Assembly (NCBI RefSeq): GCF_015752205.1
Contig: NZ_JADOVG010000006.1
Span: 1 to 64,000 of the forward strand
Direction: 5' to 3'
Length of the DNA stretch: 64,000 nt
Origin: Polaromonas sp. CG_9.7
Lineage (GTDB): Bacteria; Pseudomonadota; Gammaproteobacteria; Burkholderiales; Burkholderiaceae_C
The notes under the pieces were generated by a model. It made no database searches. It had not been told where the DNA came from and saw only the letters and a list, made by a program, of their open reading frames with translations. Within the stretch, counting starts at the first letter, position 1. Each line of letters opens with the position of its first letter. Below are positions 1 to 8,711 of the stretch, in pieces. The position numbers were made by a program, and so were the translations under genes.

Positions 1-87
1 ATCTGGCTGGGCATGCAGCGCATCCTGGACTTTGCCGCCGGCATCAGGTTCTCACGCGAGCTTCAGGCTCAGGGGACTTGTGTATAA
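1..87 (+). CDS. 3' end of an upstream gene, possibly a transposase
   Basis: An open frame enters from the left edge and stops at a TAA, giving a 28-residue tail that begins IWLGMQRILDF and ends QGTCV. The short stretch TTGTGTATAACG spanning its stop resembles the region around the end of IS4-like transposase genes as I remember them. That is memory of style, not a match I can verify. No inverted-repeat end can be checked because the other side of the element is outside the window. It could equally be the tail of an ordinary gene. The roughly 200 bases that follow carry no gene I can support. Confidence 0.35.
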   Translation: MWLGMQRILDFAAGIRFSRELQAQGTCV

Positions 88-292
88 CGAAATGGGCTTA
101 GAGGGGGGGCTCAAGCCGCATGGCCCGGGGCCGCGAAAGCGTGGCCTGCGGCATTGTTTAATACGGGTTAACCTGTAGAGAGGGCGGCATGAGGTAAGTA
201 AACTGCAGCTTAGTAACGGCAAGCAACCGCAGTCCCATCCTTCGATGGGTCGTGCACGGCGGCACTGCCCGTCGCCGTCTAAACTCCAGTCC

Positions 293-487
293 ATGATCCG
301 CTGGTTCATCGTCATTTTCCTGGCCCTGATGCTCATTAGCTGGTTCAGTCCGCTGCTGCAAAAACCGGGCTTTGGCAAGCTGCCGGGCGATTTGCGGTTT
401 CGCCTGTTTGGCCGTGAAGGGTTTGTGCCGGTGACCACCACCATTTTGCTGAGCTTTGCCGCCAGCCTGGTCAGCAAGCTGATCTGA
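293..487 (+). CDS. DUF2905 family small membrane protein
   Basis: This is a 64-residue protein starting MIRWFIVIF. It has one hydrophobic helix at about residues 3-17 and a second near the C-terminus (about residues 46-60). Between them lies a conserved-looking GFGKLPGDLRF and Phe/Arg-rich segment typical of DUF2905 proteins, whose function is unknown. An in-frame ATG 16 codons upstream would add an Arg/Ser-rich stretch that does not resemble the family, so I start at the second ATG. It ends about 30 bases before the ROK kinase on the same strand and may share its transcript. Confidence 0.75.
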   Translation: MIRWFIVIFLALMLISWFSPLLQKPGFGKLPGDLRFRLFGREGFVPVTTTILLSFAASLVSKLI

Positions 488-516
488 CCTGACCCATCAA
501 CAAGGACGTGCCTGCC

Positions 517-1503
517 ATGAACGCTTCTTCACCTTTCTTGCCCATGCTGTCCGAACTTCGCCTGGATGACGGGGCGGCGCCCGTGGCCTGCGTTGACATT
601 GGCGGCACCAAGGTGGCGGTCAACGTGGTCAACGCGCGTGGGGCTCTCGGCCGTCTGGTCGAGCCGACCGCCAAACAGGGCGCGCCCGATGCGCTGGCCC
701 GGCAAGTGCTGCGCATGATTGGCGCCAGCTGCCAGGCCGCGCATATCGACGCGCGTGACATCGCCGCCGTCGGCGTGGCCTCCTGCGGCCCGTTTGTGCT
801 GAACCAGGGGCTGGTGGAACTGGCGTCGCCGAATATCTGTGGCGGCATGGCCGGCGCAGAGCGCGGTCTGCCCAACGACTGGACCACGGCTGTGCTCGAA
901 GCGCCGCTGCGCGAGGCGTTTGCCCGGGTGCAGGTAGAGAACGACGGCATTGCCGCGCTGCAGGCCGAGCGCCGCTGGGGCGCGTTGCAGGGCCTGGACC
1001 ACTGCGCTTACGTGACCTGGAGCACCGGCGTCGGCGTTGGCCTGTGCGTCGATGGCCGGGTGCTGCGCGGCAAGAACGGCAATGCCGGGCATGCGGGCCA
1101 CATGTTTGTCAGCGACAACCTGGACGCGCTGTGCGGCTGCGGCAACATCGGCGATGTCGAGGCGCTGGTGGCCGGCAACGCGCTGCCCCGGCGTTTTCCT
1201 GCCTATCCTGATGCTGCCAGTGTTTTGATAGCTGCCAAGGCAGGCGAGACGGGCGCCATCGCCATTATTGATGCGATATGCCAGGTGATGGGCCGGATGC
1301 TCTACAACCTGGTCGTCACCTTGGACCTGCAGCGCGTCAGCCTGGGCGGCAGTGTCTTCTGGCACCACCGCGACTATCTGCTGCCGCGCCTGCAGGCGCA
1401 ACTCAAGGGCCGGCTGCCCGCGCTGACCGACGGCTGCACGCTGGTGCCGGCCGGCCTGGGCGAGCAGGTCGGCGACTTTGCGGCGCTCGCGTTGGTCGCC
1501 TGA
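517..1503 (+). CDS. ROK family sugar kinase
   Basis: This is a 328-residue cytoplasmic ATP-dependent hexose or N-acyl-hexosamine kinase of the ROK family. The phosphate-binding motif DIGGTK is near residue 27. Further motifs are ENDG, STGVGVG and GNAGHAGHM, followed by CGCGNIGDVE. In typical ROK kinases the last motif reads CxCGxxGCxE and binds zinc together with a His. Here the third Cys is Asp, so zinc binding may be altered. A GTG three codons upstream sits directly against the AAGGA ribosome site, whereas the ATG chosen has a spacing of about ten. Substrate (glucose, ManNAc or fructose) cannot be decided. The segment SVLIAAKAGETGAIAIID is encoded by a copy of the dispersed palindromic repeat. 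Confidence 0.85.
   Translation: MNASSPFLPMLSELRLDDGAAPVACVDIGGTKVAVNVVNARGALGRLVEPTAKQGAPDALARQVLRMIGASCQAAHIDARDIAAVGVASCGPFVLNQGLVELASPNICGGMAGAERGLPNDWTTAVLEAPLREAFARVQVENDGIAALQAERRWGALQGLDHCAYVTWSTGVGVGLCVDGRVLRGKNGNAGHAGHMFVSDNLDALCGCGNIGDVEALVAGNALPRRFPAYPDAASVLIAAKAGETGAIAIIDAICQVMGRMLYNLVVTLDLQRVSLGGSVFWHHRDYLLPRLQAQLKGRLPALTDGCTLVPAGLGEQVGDFAALALVA
1221..1275 (+). repeat. palindromic repeat copy inside the ROK kinase gene
   Basis: The stretch begins TTTTGATAGCTGCC and continues through GACGGGCGCCATCGCC to ATTATTGATG. It matches the order of blocks seen in the intergenic copies near 26.56 and 51.77 kb: an ATAGCT core, a GC-rich middle with GGCGC, a GCC block, then an AT-rich end. 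It is read in frame and adds roughly 18 residues late in the protein, without a stop or frameshift. Confidence 0.6.
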
Positions 1504-1533
1504 CGCAGGCTGGCCCGACCAACGGCAGGTGGC

Positions 1534-2919
1534 TCAGTCGGGCTCGCAGGCCGCCAGCGTTTCCAAGAAAGCCTTGCGCCACCAGTGCACGTCCTGGCTG
1601 CGCACGCGCTCCAGCAATTGCTGGTGTCGCCGCTGGCGCTCGATCAGCGGCATCTGCAGCGCCAGCTGGATGCTTTCGGCCGTGCCGTGCACGTCGTACG
1701 GGTTCACCAGGATGGCTTCCTTGAGCTGCTCGGCCGCGCCGGCAAAGCGAGACAGCACCAGCACGCCGGGGTCGGCCGGGTCCTGCGCGACGATGAATTC
1801 CTTGGCCACCAGGTTCATGCCGTCGCGCAGCGGCGTGACCAGTGCCACGTCGGCCACGCGGTACAGCCCCGGCAGGCGCTTGCGGGCAACGTTGCGGTGG
1901 ATATAGCGCACCGGCATCCAGTCCAATTCGCCGTAGTCGCCATTGACGGCGCCGCACAGGCTCTCCAGCTCCTGGCGCAGGCCGGCGTAGGTGTCCAGCG
2001 CCTCGCGGCTGGGCGAGGCAATTTGAATCAGGGTCGCACTGCGGATGTTTTCCGGGTAATTTTTCAGCAGTTCGCGAAACGCCTTCACGCGCTGCGGCAG
2101 GCCCTTGGAATAGTCGAGCCGCTCGACGCCCAGCAGAATGCGCCGGCGCGAGAACTCCTTTTTCATGCGCTGGTACATGTCGCGGCCTTCCTTGGCATGC
2201 GTCAGCGCGTCGAATTCGTCCACGTCGATGCCAATCGGAAAGGCTTGCGCATGCACCTTGCGGCCAAAGGCGCGGAACTGGTGCGCGTCGAATGTTTCGG
2301 CGCCGACTTCCCTGCCGACATAGCTGGCGAAATGCTCGATGTCGGCCTGGGACTGAAAGCCCACCACGTCATAGGCGAACAGCGAGCGGATCAGCCATTC
2401 GTGTTGCGGCACGGCAGCCAGGATCAGCGGCGGCGGCAGTGGAATGTGCAGGAAAAACCCGATCCGGTTCTTGCAACCCATGGCGCGCAACTCGGCCGCC
2501 ATCGGGATCAGGTGGTAGTCGTGTACCCAGATGATGTCGTCGGGCAGGAGCAGCGGCATCAGCTTGCGCGCCAGCAGCTTGTTCACGCGCCGGTAGCCGC
2601 CGATGTAGCCGGCATCGAAATCGGCCAGGTCGAGCCGGTAATGAAACACCGGCCAGAGCACGCCATTGCTGTAGCCGAGATAGTAGCTGTCGTGGTCTTC
2701 CTTGCACAGGTCCACTGTGGTCAGGGTGACATTGCCCGAGTGGTGGGTGTGCACCTCGCCTTCGCCCGGCGTGCCGTTTTCGACCACCGTGCCGCTCCAG
2801 CCAAACCACAGCCCGCCATTGGTCGACAGCGCATCGCCCAGCGCCACCGCCAGGCCACCAGCCGCCGCCGACTTGCGCGGGTCGGCAATGCGGTTGGAAA
2901 CAACAACCAATCGAGCCAT
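1534..2919 (-). CDS. otsA: trehalose-6-phosphate synthase
   Basis: This 461-residue GT20 glycosyltransferase makes trehalose 6-phosphate from UDP-glucose and glucose 6-phosphate in the cytoplasm. Family signs are the N-terminal VVSNRIADP and GGLAVAL, then WFGWSG, IWVHDYHL, GFFLHIPLPP, VERLDYSKGLPQR and the C-terminal DGMNLVAKEF. Length is normal for OtsA. It is the last gene of the minus-strand set otsB-GH15-otsA, with a gap of about 160 bases after the GH15 gene, so a separate promoter is possible. The pathway fits osmotic or cold and desiccation protection. Confidence 0.95.
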   Translation of the reverse strand: MARLVVVSNRIADPRKSAAAGGLAVALGDALSTNGGLWFGWSGTVVENGTPGEGEVHTHHSGNVTLTTVDLCKEDHDSYYLGYSNGVLWPVFHYRLDLADFDAGYIGGYRRVNKLLARKLMPLLLPDDIIWVHDYHLIPMAAELRAMGCKNRIGFFLHIPLPPPLILAAVPQHEWLIRSLFAYDVVGFQSQADIEHFASYVGREVGAETFDAHQFRAFGRKVHAQAFPIGIDVDEFDALTHAKEGRDMYQRMKKEFSRRRILLGVERLDYSKGLPQRVKAFRELLKNYPENIRSATLIQIASPSREALDTYAGLRQELESLCGAVNGDYGELDWMPVRYIHRNVARKRLPGLYRVADVALVTPLRDGMNLVAKEFIVAQDPADPGVLVLSRFAGAAEQLKEAILVNPYDVHGTAESIQLALQMPLIERQRRHQQLLERVRSQDVHWWRKAFLETLAACEPD

Positions 2920-3076
2920 AGATTTTCTGCCAGGGGTGGAAATTAAAGAAACGAGGCGCGACGCAGCACGAGGTGCAAACCAGTGCCAGCACCGGCCGCG
3001 GAACTGGCTTTGCCAGGCCGCAGGCGGGACGGTCTCCTCGGAGGGCAGCGACCCGCGAAGCGGCGGAGCGTGGGGG

Positions 3077-4897
3077 TCATACCTGACTGTCCCAGGGCGC
3101 CGACAAGCGCATCGCGGCGTTGATGATGCCGACCATGGAATAGGTTTGCGGAAAGTTTCCCCACATCTCGCCGGTCACCGGGTGCGTGTCTTCGGACAGC
3201 AGGCCGACATGGTTACGGGCGGCGAGCATGGTTTCGAAAATCTCCCGCGCCTGGTCCTTGCGGCCGATTCGCGCCAGCGCGTCGATGCGCCAGAAGGTGC
3301 AGATGTTGAACGCCGTCTCGGGCTTGCCGAAGTCGTCGGGCGCCTCGTAGCGGCGCATGTAGGGGCCGTCGCACAAATACTTTTCCAGCGCGTCCACGGT
3401 CGCCACGAAGCGCGGGTCTTTTGGTTCGATGAAGCCGACCTCGATCATCAACAGCACGCTGGCGTCCAGGTCGCGTCCGCCAAAGCTTTCGGCAAAGGCC
3501 TGGCGCTCCTCGCTCCAGGACTCGCGCAGGATGCGCTCGCGCATCACCTGTGCATGGCCGCTCCAGTACAGCGCGCGCTCGGGTTGCTTCAGCGTGACGG
3601 CGATCTTGCCCAGCCGGTCGCAAGCGGCCCAGCACATCAGCGCCGAAGAGGTGTGCACCCGGGCGCGGGTGCGCAGCTCCCACATGCCGGCGTCGGGTTG
3701 GTCATAGCAGCGAATGGCCTGCTCGCCGACCGCTTCAAGGCGGGTGAATTCGGCCGCGCCCGCGCGGTGCAGCAGCCGGTGGTCGTGGAACGCCTGGGCC
3801 GCGCCCAGCACCACGTTGCCGTACACGTCGTGCTGGAAATGCTCCTGCGCCTGGTTGCCCACGCGCACCGGTCCCATGCCCCGGTAGCCGCCCAGATGGC
3901 CATACACCGCTTCAGGCAGCTCCATTTCCAGGCCGATGCCGAACAGGGGCTGGATATGCCCGCCGTCGGCTTGGACCACGACATTGCCAAGCCAGCGCAG
4001 GTAGTCCTCCATGGTGCCGACTTCGGACAGGCTGTTGAGCGCCCGCACCACAAAGAAGGCATCGCGCAGCCAGCAAAAACGGTAGTCCCAGTTGCGGCCG
4101 CTGTTCGGCGCCTCGGGAATGCTGGTGGTCATGGCCGCGACGATCGCGCCGGTGTCCTCGAACAGCGACAGCTTGAGCGTGATGGCCGCGCGGATCACCG
4201 CTTCCTGCCATTCCACCGGAATGTGCAGCCGCTGGCTCCACTTGCGCCAGTAGGCCAGTGTTTCCTGCTCGAACAGGCGTGCCGTGTCGGCGATGCCGCC
4301 AGACAATGACTCGTCAGAGCCGAGCAAAAAATTGTGCTCGCGGGTCAGCACAAAAGGCTGCTTGGACAGCAGGTGCGACAGCGGCGCATCGGTGTTCAGC
4401 CGCAGCGTCAGCGCATCGCCGACAAAGCGCAGGTGGTTGCTGCCCTGGGTGACCACCGGACGCGAACGGCCCCAGTCGAACAGCACGTCAAGCAGCACGC
4501 GGATGCGCGGCGCGCCGTGAATCGGGCGCACCCGGCGCACCAGCATCATCGGCTTGAAAAAACGCGAGCGGCTGTAAAAGCGCGGCGCGAAGTCGGTGAT
4601 CTCGACCGCCTGGCCGCTGGTGTCGAACAGCTGCGTGCGCAGCACGGCCGTGTTCGGGTCGTAGAACTGTTGGGAGTGGGAAAAATTCTCGATTTCGATG
4701 GCGAAGGCGCTGGCCTGGTCGCTCTCGTCCAGCAGCGCGTTGAACACCGGGTCGCCGTCAAAGCGCGGCAGGCAGCACCAGACAATGCGCCCGCGCACAT
4801 CGACCAGTGCGCTGAAGGCGCAGTTGCCGATGACGCCCAGCGACAGCGATGGCGGCGCAGGGGGCGAAAACTGCAGGGTTGAGACCGGGGCGCTCAT
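3077..4897 (-). CDS. glycoside hydrolase family 15 (glucoamylase/trehalase-like)
   Basis: This 606-residue protein has the GH15 layout: an N-terminal beta-domain (SLGVIGNCAFSALVD, WCCLPRFDGDPVF) and an (alpha/alpha)6 catalytic barrel. The barrel carries the signature NWDYRFCWLRDA near the middle and EMWGNFPQTYS near the end. Family members hydrolyse alpha-glucosides, and some are trehalases. The ATG chosen overlaps the otsB stop as ATGA, indicating translational coupling. An ATG 23 codons upstream would add an Arg/Pro-rich stretch with no family match. Lying between otsB and otsA, it probably degrades or tunes the trehalose pool, but substrate is inference. No signal peptide is visible. Confidence 0.88.
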   Translation of the reverse strand: MSAPVSTLQFSPPAPPSLSLGVIGNCAFSALVDVRGRIVWCCLPRFDGDPVFNALLDESDQASAFAIEIENFSHSQQFYDPNTAVLRTQLFDTSGQAVEITDFAPRFYSRSRFFKPMMLVRRVRPIHGAPRIRVLLDVLFDWGRSRPVVTQGSNHLRFVGDALTLRLNTDAPLSHLLSKQPFVLTREHNFLLGSDESLSGGIADTARLFEQETLAYWRKWSQRLHIPVEWQEAVIRAAITLKLSLFEDTGAIVAAMTTSIPEAPNSGRNWDYRFCWLRDAFFVVRALNSLSEVGTMEDYLRWLGNVVVQADGGHIQPLFGIGLEMELPEAVYGHLGGYRGMGPVRVGNQAQEHFQHDVYGNVVLGAAQAFHDHRLLHRAGAAEFTRLEAVGEQAIRCYDQPDAGMWELRTRARVHTSSALMCWAACDRLGKIAVTLKQPERALYWSGHAQVMRERILRESWSEERQAFAESFGGRDLDASVLLMIEVGFIEPKDPRFVATVDALEKYLCDGPYMRRYEAPDDFGKPETAFNICTFWRIDALARIGRKDQAREIFETMLAARNHVGLLSEDTHPVTGEMWGNFPQTYSMVGIINAAMRLSAPWDSQV

Positions 4898-5673
4898 GCT
4901 GCAAACCCCGCAGGGCGGGCGGGCACACCCGGGCCGGACAGGGACGCCACGGCCGATTGCAGCCACGCGGCCAATTGCAATACGCCGTCGCAGCGGTGCC
5001 GTGCCAGCGTCGGCCCCGGGCCGACCTTGATGGCGTGGCCGCCCATGCGCTGCACCGCCTCGAAACCCGCCTCGTCGGTCACGTCGTCACCGGCAAACAC
5101 CGGAACGCGGCCGGCGAACGGCGCTTCGGCCATGAAAAAATTGATCGCCGTGCCCTTGCTGAAGCCCTCGGGTTTCAGGTCGATCACGCATTTGCCCTGC
5201 ATCATCTCGACGCCCTGGCTGCGGCCCAGCGCTTCGCGCATCACCTGCAGGCACAGGCTTTCGAGTTCGGGGGCCTGCCGGTAGTGCAGGCTCAGGGCCA
5301 GGTTCTTGCGTTCCAGCTTCAGCGCCGGATGGCGGTCAACCAGGCCTTGCGCCGCCTGCAGCAGTTGCCCCAGGTCCGCCGGGGGCGCGCTGACCATCAG
5401 GCCGTCGGCGGTGCGGCGCTGCGCGCCATGTTCGCCGGCCGCCGGCAGCATCAGCGGCGCCAGAAAACCGTCCAGGTCCAGCAGGCGCCGGCCCGAAACC
5501 AGCGCCAGCGCACCACTCAACCGGCGGTGCAGTTCGGCCAGCGTTCCTGTCAGGCCCTGGGGAATTTGCACCAGTTCGGGCTGCGCCGCCAGCGCCACCA
5601 GCGTGCCGTCAAAGTCAAGGAAAAGCGCCGTTTCGGGCGTGATGCGGGGAAGGTTTTCAGCAGGCAGGGACAT
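4894..5673 (-). CDS. otsB: trehalose-6-phosphate phosphatase
   Basis: This 259-residue HAD-superfamily phosphatase removes the phosphate from trehalose 6-phosphate to give trehalose. The nucleophile motif LFLDFDGTLV is near residue 20. It also has VSGRRLLDLDGFL and EHGAQRR, and the metal-binding late motif GDDVTDEAGF. Length is typical. It is the first gene of the minus-strand trehalose operon and overlaps the next gene by four bases. The early part contains the usual cap domain region with no obvious defect. Confidence 0.95.
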   Translation of the reverse strand: MSLPAENLPRITPETALFLDFDGTLVALAAQPELVQIPQGLTGTLAELHRRLSGALALVSGRRLLDLDGFLAPLMLPAAGEHGAQRRTADGLMVSAPPADLGQLLQAAQGLVDRHPALKLERKNLALSLHYRQAPELESLCLQVMREALGRSQGVEMMQGKCVIDLKPEGFSKGTAINFFMAEAPFAGRVPVFAGDDVTDEAGFEAVQRMGGHAIKVGPGPTLARHRCDGVLQLAAWLQSAVASLSGPGVPARPAGFAA

Positions 5674-5796
5674 TTCAAAACCATAGCAGATAGCCGGTTG
5701 CCTGGCTGTAGGTGAATGTGCAGTCCGCAGGTTTATTGATTTTCCCCAACGATGACAAAGGCCGACGCCGGTCCGCTTCGACGGCCGGGCCGCGCT

Positions 5797-7878
5797 TCAG
5801 GGCAAGTCTTTGTAGGGCTCGGGCGTGGCTGCATCGCGCGGTCCGACCTTGCCCAGGCGGCTTTTCAGAGACTGCGGCTGGCCGGTCAGGATGGCCGCAT
5901 AGCTGGTGGTGTTGGACAGGACTTTTTTGACATAGTCGCGGGTTTCGGAAAACGGAATGTTTTCGGCCCAGATGGCAGCGTCGAGCACCGGGCCGTTGCG
6001 CCAGGTGCGCGGCCGGCCCGGCCCGGCGTTGTAGGCGGCGGCGGCCATCGGCATCGAGCCGTTCAGGTCGTCCAGTGCCAGCTTGAGGTAGGCGGTGCCG
6101 ATGGTGATGTTGGTGTCGCGGTCGTTGATCTGGTCGGGCGTGAAGCTGTCCAGGCCGATTTTGCGGGCGGTCCAGCGCGCCGTGGCGGGCATGACCTGCA
6201 TCAGCCCGGAAGCGCCCACGCCCGAGCGGGCGTTCATGATGAAGCGGCTTTCCTGGCGAATCAGGCCATAGACATAGGACGGGTCCAGGGCGATGCCCCG
6301 GCTGCGGCTGACAACGGCATCGCGAAACGGCATCGGAAAACGCTGCTCGAAGTCGGCCACGCTGGTGGTGCGCTCGCTGGTGTTGATGCAGCGGTCCCAG
6401 ATCTGGCGGTCGCAGGCCAGCTGGGCAGCGGCCAGCAGGTCGCGCTCGGTCATGCCGCCATTGCGGTGCAGGTTGGTGGCGTAGTTCCATTCGCGCACAC
6501 CTTCTGACCGCAGCCCGGTCTGGATGGCGTAGGCCCCCCGCATCAGGCTCGGGTTGCCCAGTGCTGCATTTTTTTCTTCGGCGGTCAGGGCGGCCGGCCG
6601 TGGCGGCACGGAAATCTTCAGGCCCAGTTCTTCGAGCGCGAGCTGCTCATAAAAGCCGCGCACCGAGGCAATGGAGCGCAGCAGCGCCAGCGCCTCGGCA
6701 CGCTGCGGCGCGATGACCATGGTGGTTGCCGGGCCTTGCGGCGTGATGACGGCGGTGGCAATGTCTGGCGTTGACGTGGTCAGCAGCGCGCGCGCCTTCC
6801 AGTAGGTCCAGGTCGGGTCCGCGCGGCCTTCTTCGCTCATGGCATTGATGGCCTGCAGCACCAGTTGCCAGCTGGGCAAGGTGCCGGCGCGCAGCGCGGC
6901 GCGGGCTTTCCAGGCCAGCATGTCGTCGGTCAGGTCGGTGTCCTTGGTGACCCGGGCGTAATACGCCAGCGCATCGCCCGCCGGCACCGTGCCCATGCGG
7001 CTGGCCGTCTGCTTGCCGATCAGGCCCCAGACCCAGTTGCGTTCCTCGGCGGTGAGCTGCAGCGACCATTTCCCGTCAAGCTGAAAAGCGGCGCCTTCCG
7101 AATCGCTGGCGGCCAGCTTGACCAGCGCCAGGGTGATGATTTCCTTGCGTACCGTGCGCAGCGCCAGGTATTTGCCGGACAAAAACTTGATCGGGCTGTT
7201 GTTCAGCTCGGCCACCATGGCCAGCGCTTCGGGCGCCACGATTTGCACCGCATCCCGGGCGGCCTTGGGGCGGTTGCTTTCGAGGGCCAGGCGGGCTTTT
7301 TGCCAGACATCGAGCGAGGTAAGGTTTTTGCTGCCCATCAGCCGTTCGGCCGCAGCGGTGCAGCCGTCGTCCGCATCGCGCTGGGCGTACCAGTTCTTGC
7401 GCACTTCATCTGACAGGCGCACATCGAGCGACGGGTTTTTCAGGTGCTCGACGAGCAACGCATAGCAACGCACTTCACGGTCGTCGTTCATGCGGAAATT
7501 CGGGTATTCGGCAGAAAACGCGTCCCAGTCGCGGCGCTGGCCCAGCAGCAGCAGCCAGTCGTTGCGCAGCCGGTCTTCCTGGTAGCTGCCGGCGTAGCGC
7601 CGCAAAAACTCCTGCACTTCCTGCGGACTGGCTTCGTCCAGCCGCGCCTTGAGTTCCCAGTAGGCAGCCCAAGGCTCCAGCGCAAGACCCCGGGCCTGCG
7701 GCAGCAGTTGCGTCAACCGGCCCTTGTTGTTGCTTCGATAGGCTTTGCTCATCTCCGCAATCAGGCTGTCACCCTCGGCATTGGCACCCGGCGTGAAGGT
7801 GCTGGAAGAGGTTTGCGCCAGGGCTGGAACGGCCAGCACGGCTGAAACTGCCGCGCTGCATAAAATTTTGTATAGCAT
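5797..7878 (-). CDS. slt: soluble lytic murein transglycosylase
   Basis: This 693-residue periplasmic enzyme cleaves peptidoglycan glycan strands with formation of 1,6-anhydro-MurNAc. A Sec signal peptide occupies about residues 1-21 (MLYKILCSAAVSAVLAVPALA). A long alpha-superhelical U-shaped domain follows. The C-terminal SLT domain has the catalytic glutamate in LIRQESRF, then GLMQVMPATA, and AAAYNAGPGR. Its start codon lies only nine bases from that of the divergent fau gene, and no clear ribosome site is visible upstream of it. The promoter must therefore lie within fau or the message be nearly leaderless. Confidence 0.93.
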   Translation of the reverse strand: MLYKILCSAAVSAVLAVPALAQTSSSTFTPGANAEGDSLIAEMSKAYRSNNKGRLTQLLPQARGLALEPWAAYWELKARLDEASPQEVQEFLRRYAGSYQEDRLRNDWLLLLGQRRDWDAFSAEYPNFRMNDDREVRCYALLVEHLKNPSLDVRLSDEVRKNWYAQRDADDGCTAAAERLMGSKNLTSLDVWQKARLALESNRPKAARDAVQIVAPEALAMVAELNNSPIKFLSGKYLALRTVRKEIITLALVKLAASDSEGAAFQLDGKWSLQLTAEERNWVWGLIGKQTASRMGTVPAGDALAYYARVTKDTDLTDDMLAWKARAALRAGTLPSWQLVLQAINAMSEEGRADPTWTYWKARALLTTSTPDIATAVITPQGPATTMVIAPQRAEALALLRSIASVRGFYEQLALEELGLKISVPPRPAALTAEEKNAALGNPSLMRGAYAIQTGLRSEGVREWNYATNLHRNGGMTERDLLAAAQLACDRQIWDRCINTSERTTSVADFEQRFPMPFRDAVVSRSRGIALDPSYVYGLIRQESRFIMNARSGVGASGLMQVMPATARWTARKIGLDSFTPDQINDRDTNITIGTAYLKLALDDLNGSMPMAAAAYNAGPGRPRTWRNGPVLDAAIWAENIPFSETRDYVKKVLSNTTSYAAILTGQPQSLKSRLGKVGPRDAATPEPYKDLP

Positions 7879-7887
7879 TGGAGGATT

Positions 7888-8526
7888 ATGGACAAATTAA
7901 GTACACGCAAAGCACTGGTGCAGTCGCGCCTCGACATGCCCGACCGGCTGGCCCGGGCTGACCTGCTCCAGCGGGTGATGCGCATCTGGCTGGTCGGATC
8001 AAAGCACGAGGTGATTGGTGCCTACTGGCCGATCAAGGGCGAGTTCGACCCGCTGCCGGCGCTGTACCGCTGGCAGGAAGACGCCGTGCTGGCCCCCGAA
8101 TTCAAGGAAAATACGGCTTCTGCGCAGGCGGCGCAAGCGCAGTTAGCTACCGAAAGCATAGCGGGCAGGTCGCCGCGCAAGATTGGGCTGCCGGTGGTCA
8201 ACAAGCTGCACAAGACGCTGACCTTTCACGCCTGGTACCCCGGCTGCCCAATGGAGGAAGACGCCTACGGCATTCCCAAGCCCAAGGACACCGAGGTGAT
8301 CGTTCCCACGCTGCTGTTTGTGCCCTGCGTCGGCTACGGGCCAGGCGGCTACCGGCTGGGCTATGGCGGCGGTTTCTACGACCGCACCCTGGCCACGCTG
8401 TCGCCGCGCCCGGTCACGGTGGGGCTGGGTTTCAGCCACGGCTGGCTGCCCGACCTGCTGCCCGAGCCGCACGACATTGCGCTCGATGTACTGCTTAACG
8501 ACCAGGGCGTGGCCTGGCCGCTGTGA
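7888..8526 (+). CDS. 5-formyltetrahydrofolate cyclo-ligase
   Basis: This 212-residue ATP-dependent enzyme converts 5-formyl-THF to 5,10-methenyl-THF. Family signs are IGAYWPIKGEFDP near residue 40 and the C-terminal phosphate/ATP loop GYGPGGYRLGYGGGFYDRTLA. A perfect GGAGG lies four bases before the ATG. The middle contains a low-complexity stretch (NTASAQAAQAQLATESIAG, about residues 75-93) that typical homologues lack as far as I recall. That stretch coincides with a copy of the dispersed palindromic repeat. The gene is divergent from slt. Confidence 0.93.
   Translation: MDKLSTRKALVQSRLDMPDRLARADLLQRVMRIWLVGSKHEVIGAYWPIKGEFDPLPALYRWQEDAVLAPEFKENTASAQAAQAQLATESIAGRSPRKIGLPVVNKLHKTLTFHAWYPGCPMEEDAYGIPKPKDTEVIVPTLLFVPCVGYGPGGYRLGYGGGFYDRTLATLSPRPVTVGLGFSHGWLPDLLPEPHDIALDVLLNDQGVAWPL
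8111..8166 (-). repeat. palindromic repeat copy inside the cyclo-ligase gene
   Basis: Read on the minus strand it runs GCTATGCTTTCGGTAGCT, AACTGCGCTTGCGCC, then GCGCAGAAGCCGTATT. This reproduces the block order of the intergenic copies: inverted GCTAT..TAGCT, GCGC-rich stem, GCC, AT-rich end. It stays in frame and encodes an Ala/Gln-rich insert. Sequence is more diverged than in the intergenic copies, as expected if it is under coding constraint. Confidence 0.5.
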
Positions 8527-8546
8527 AAGCATGGCCTTTTATCTGG

Positions 8547-8601
8547 ATGCTATTGAATATATAGCTGCCTAGGCAATATCTATATGAGGTAAGCGCTGAT
8601 T
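8547..8601 (+). repeat. intergenic palindromic repeat copy
   Basis: The stretch from ATGCTATTGAATATATAGCT through AGGTAAGCGCTGA has the inverted GCTAT/ATAGC pair and a downstream GCGC block of the dispersed element. It lies in the 185-base gap between the cyclo-ligase stop and the convergent BLUF gene stop. The rest of the gap carries another short AT-rich inverted stretch (ATTTATCGGCAGCC followed by GGCTGCGC) but no gene. Confidence 0.45.
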
Positions 8602-8711
8602 TCATTGATATTTATCGGCAGCCAATATAGGCTGCGCAGCGCAAATCGTTTCGCATGCCTGCGCCGCGTCCTGGGCTTGGCGGCATGGCGTTTCGCAACG
8701 AATCCATCCGT

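Noticed and set aside
1585-2946. Long plus-strand open frame opposite otsA
   Set aside because: It is antisense to a clear trehalose-6-phosphate synthase; the His/Arg/Gln-rich translation has no domain and is a high-GC artefact.
2702-4309. Plus-strand open frame of over 500 codons opposite otsA and the GH15 gene
   Set aside because: It is antisense to two well-supported enzymes, with composition typical of a shadow frame and no ribosome site.
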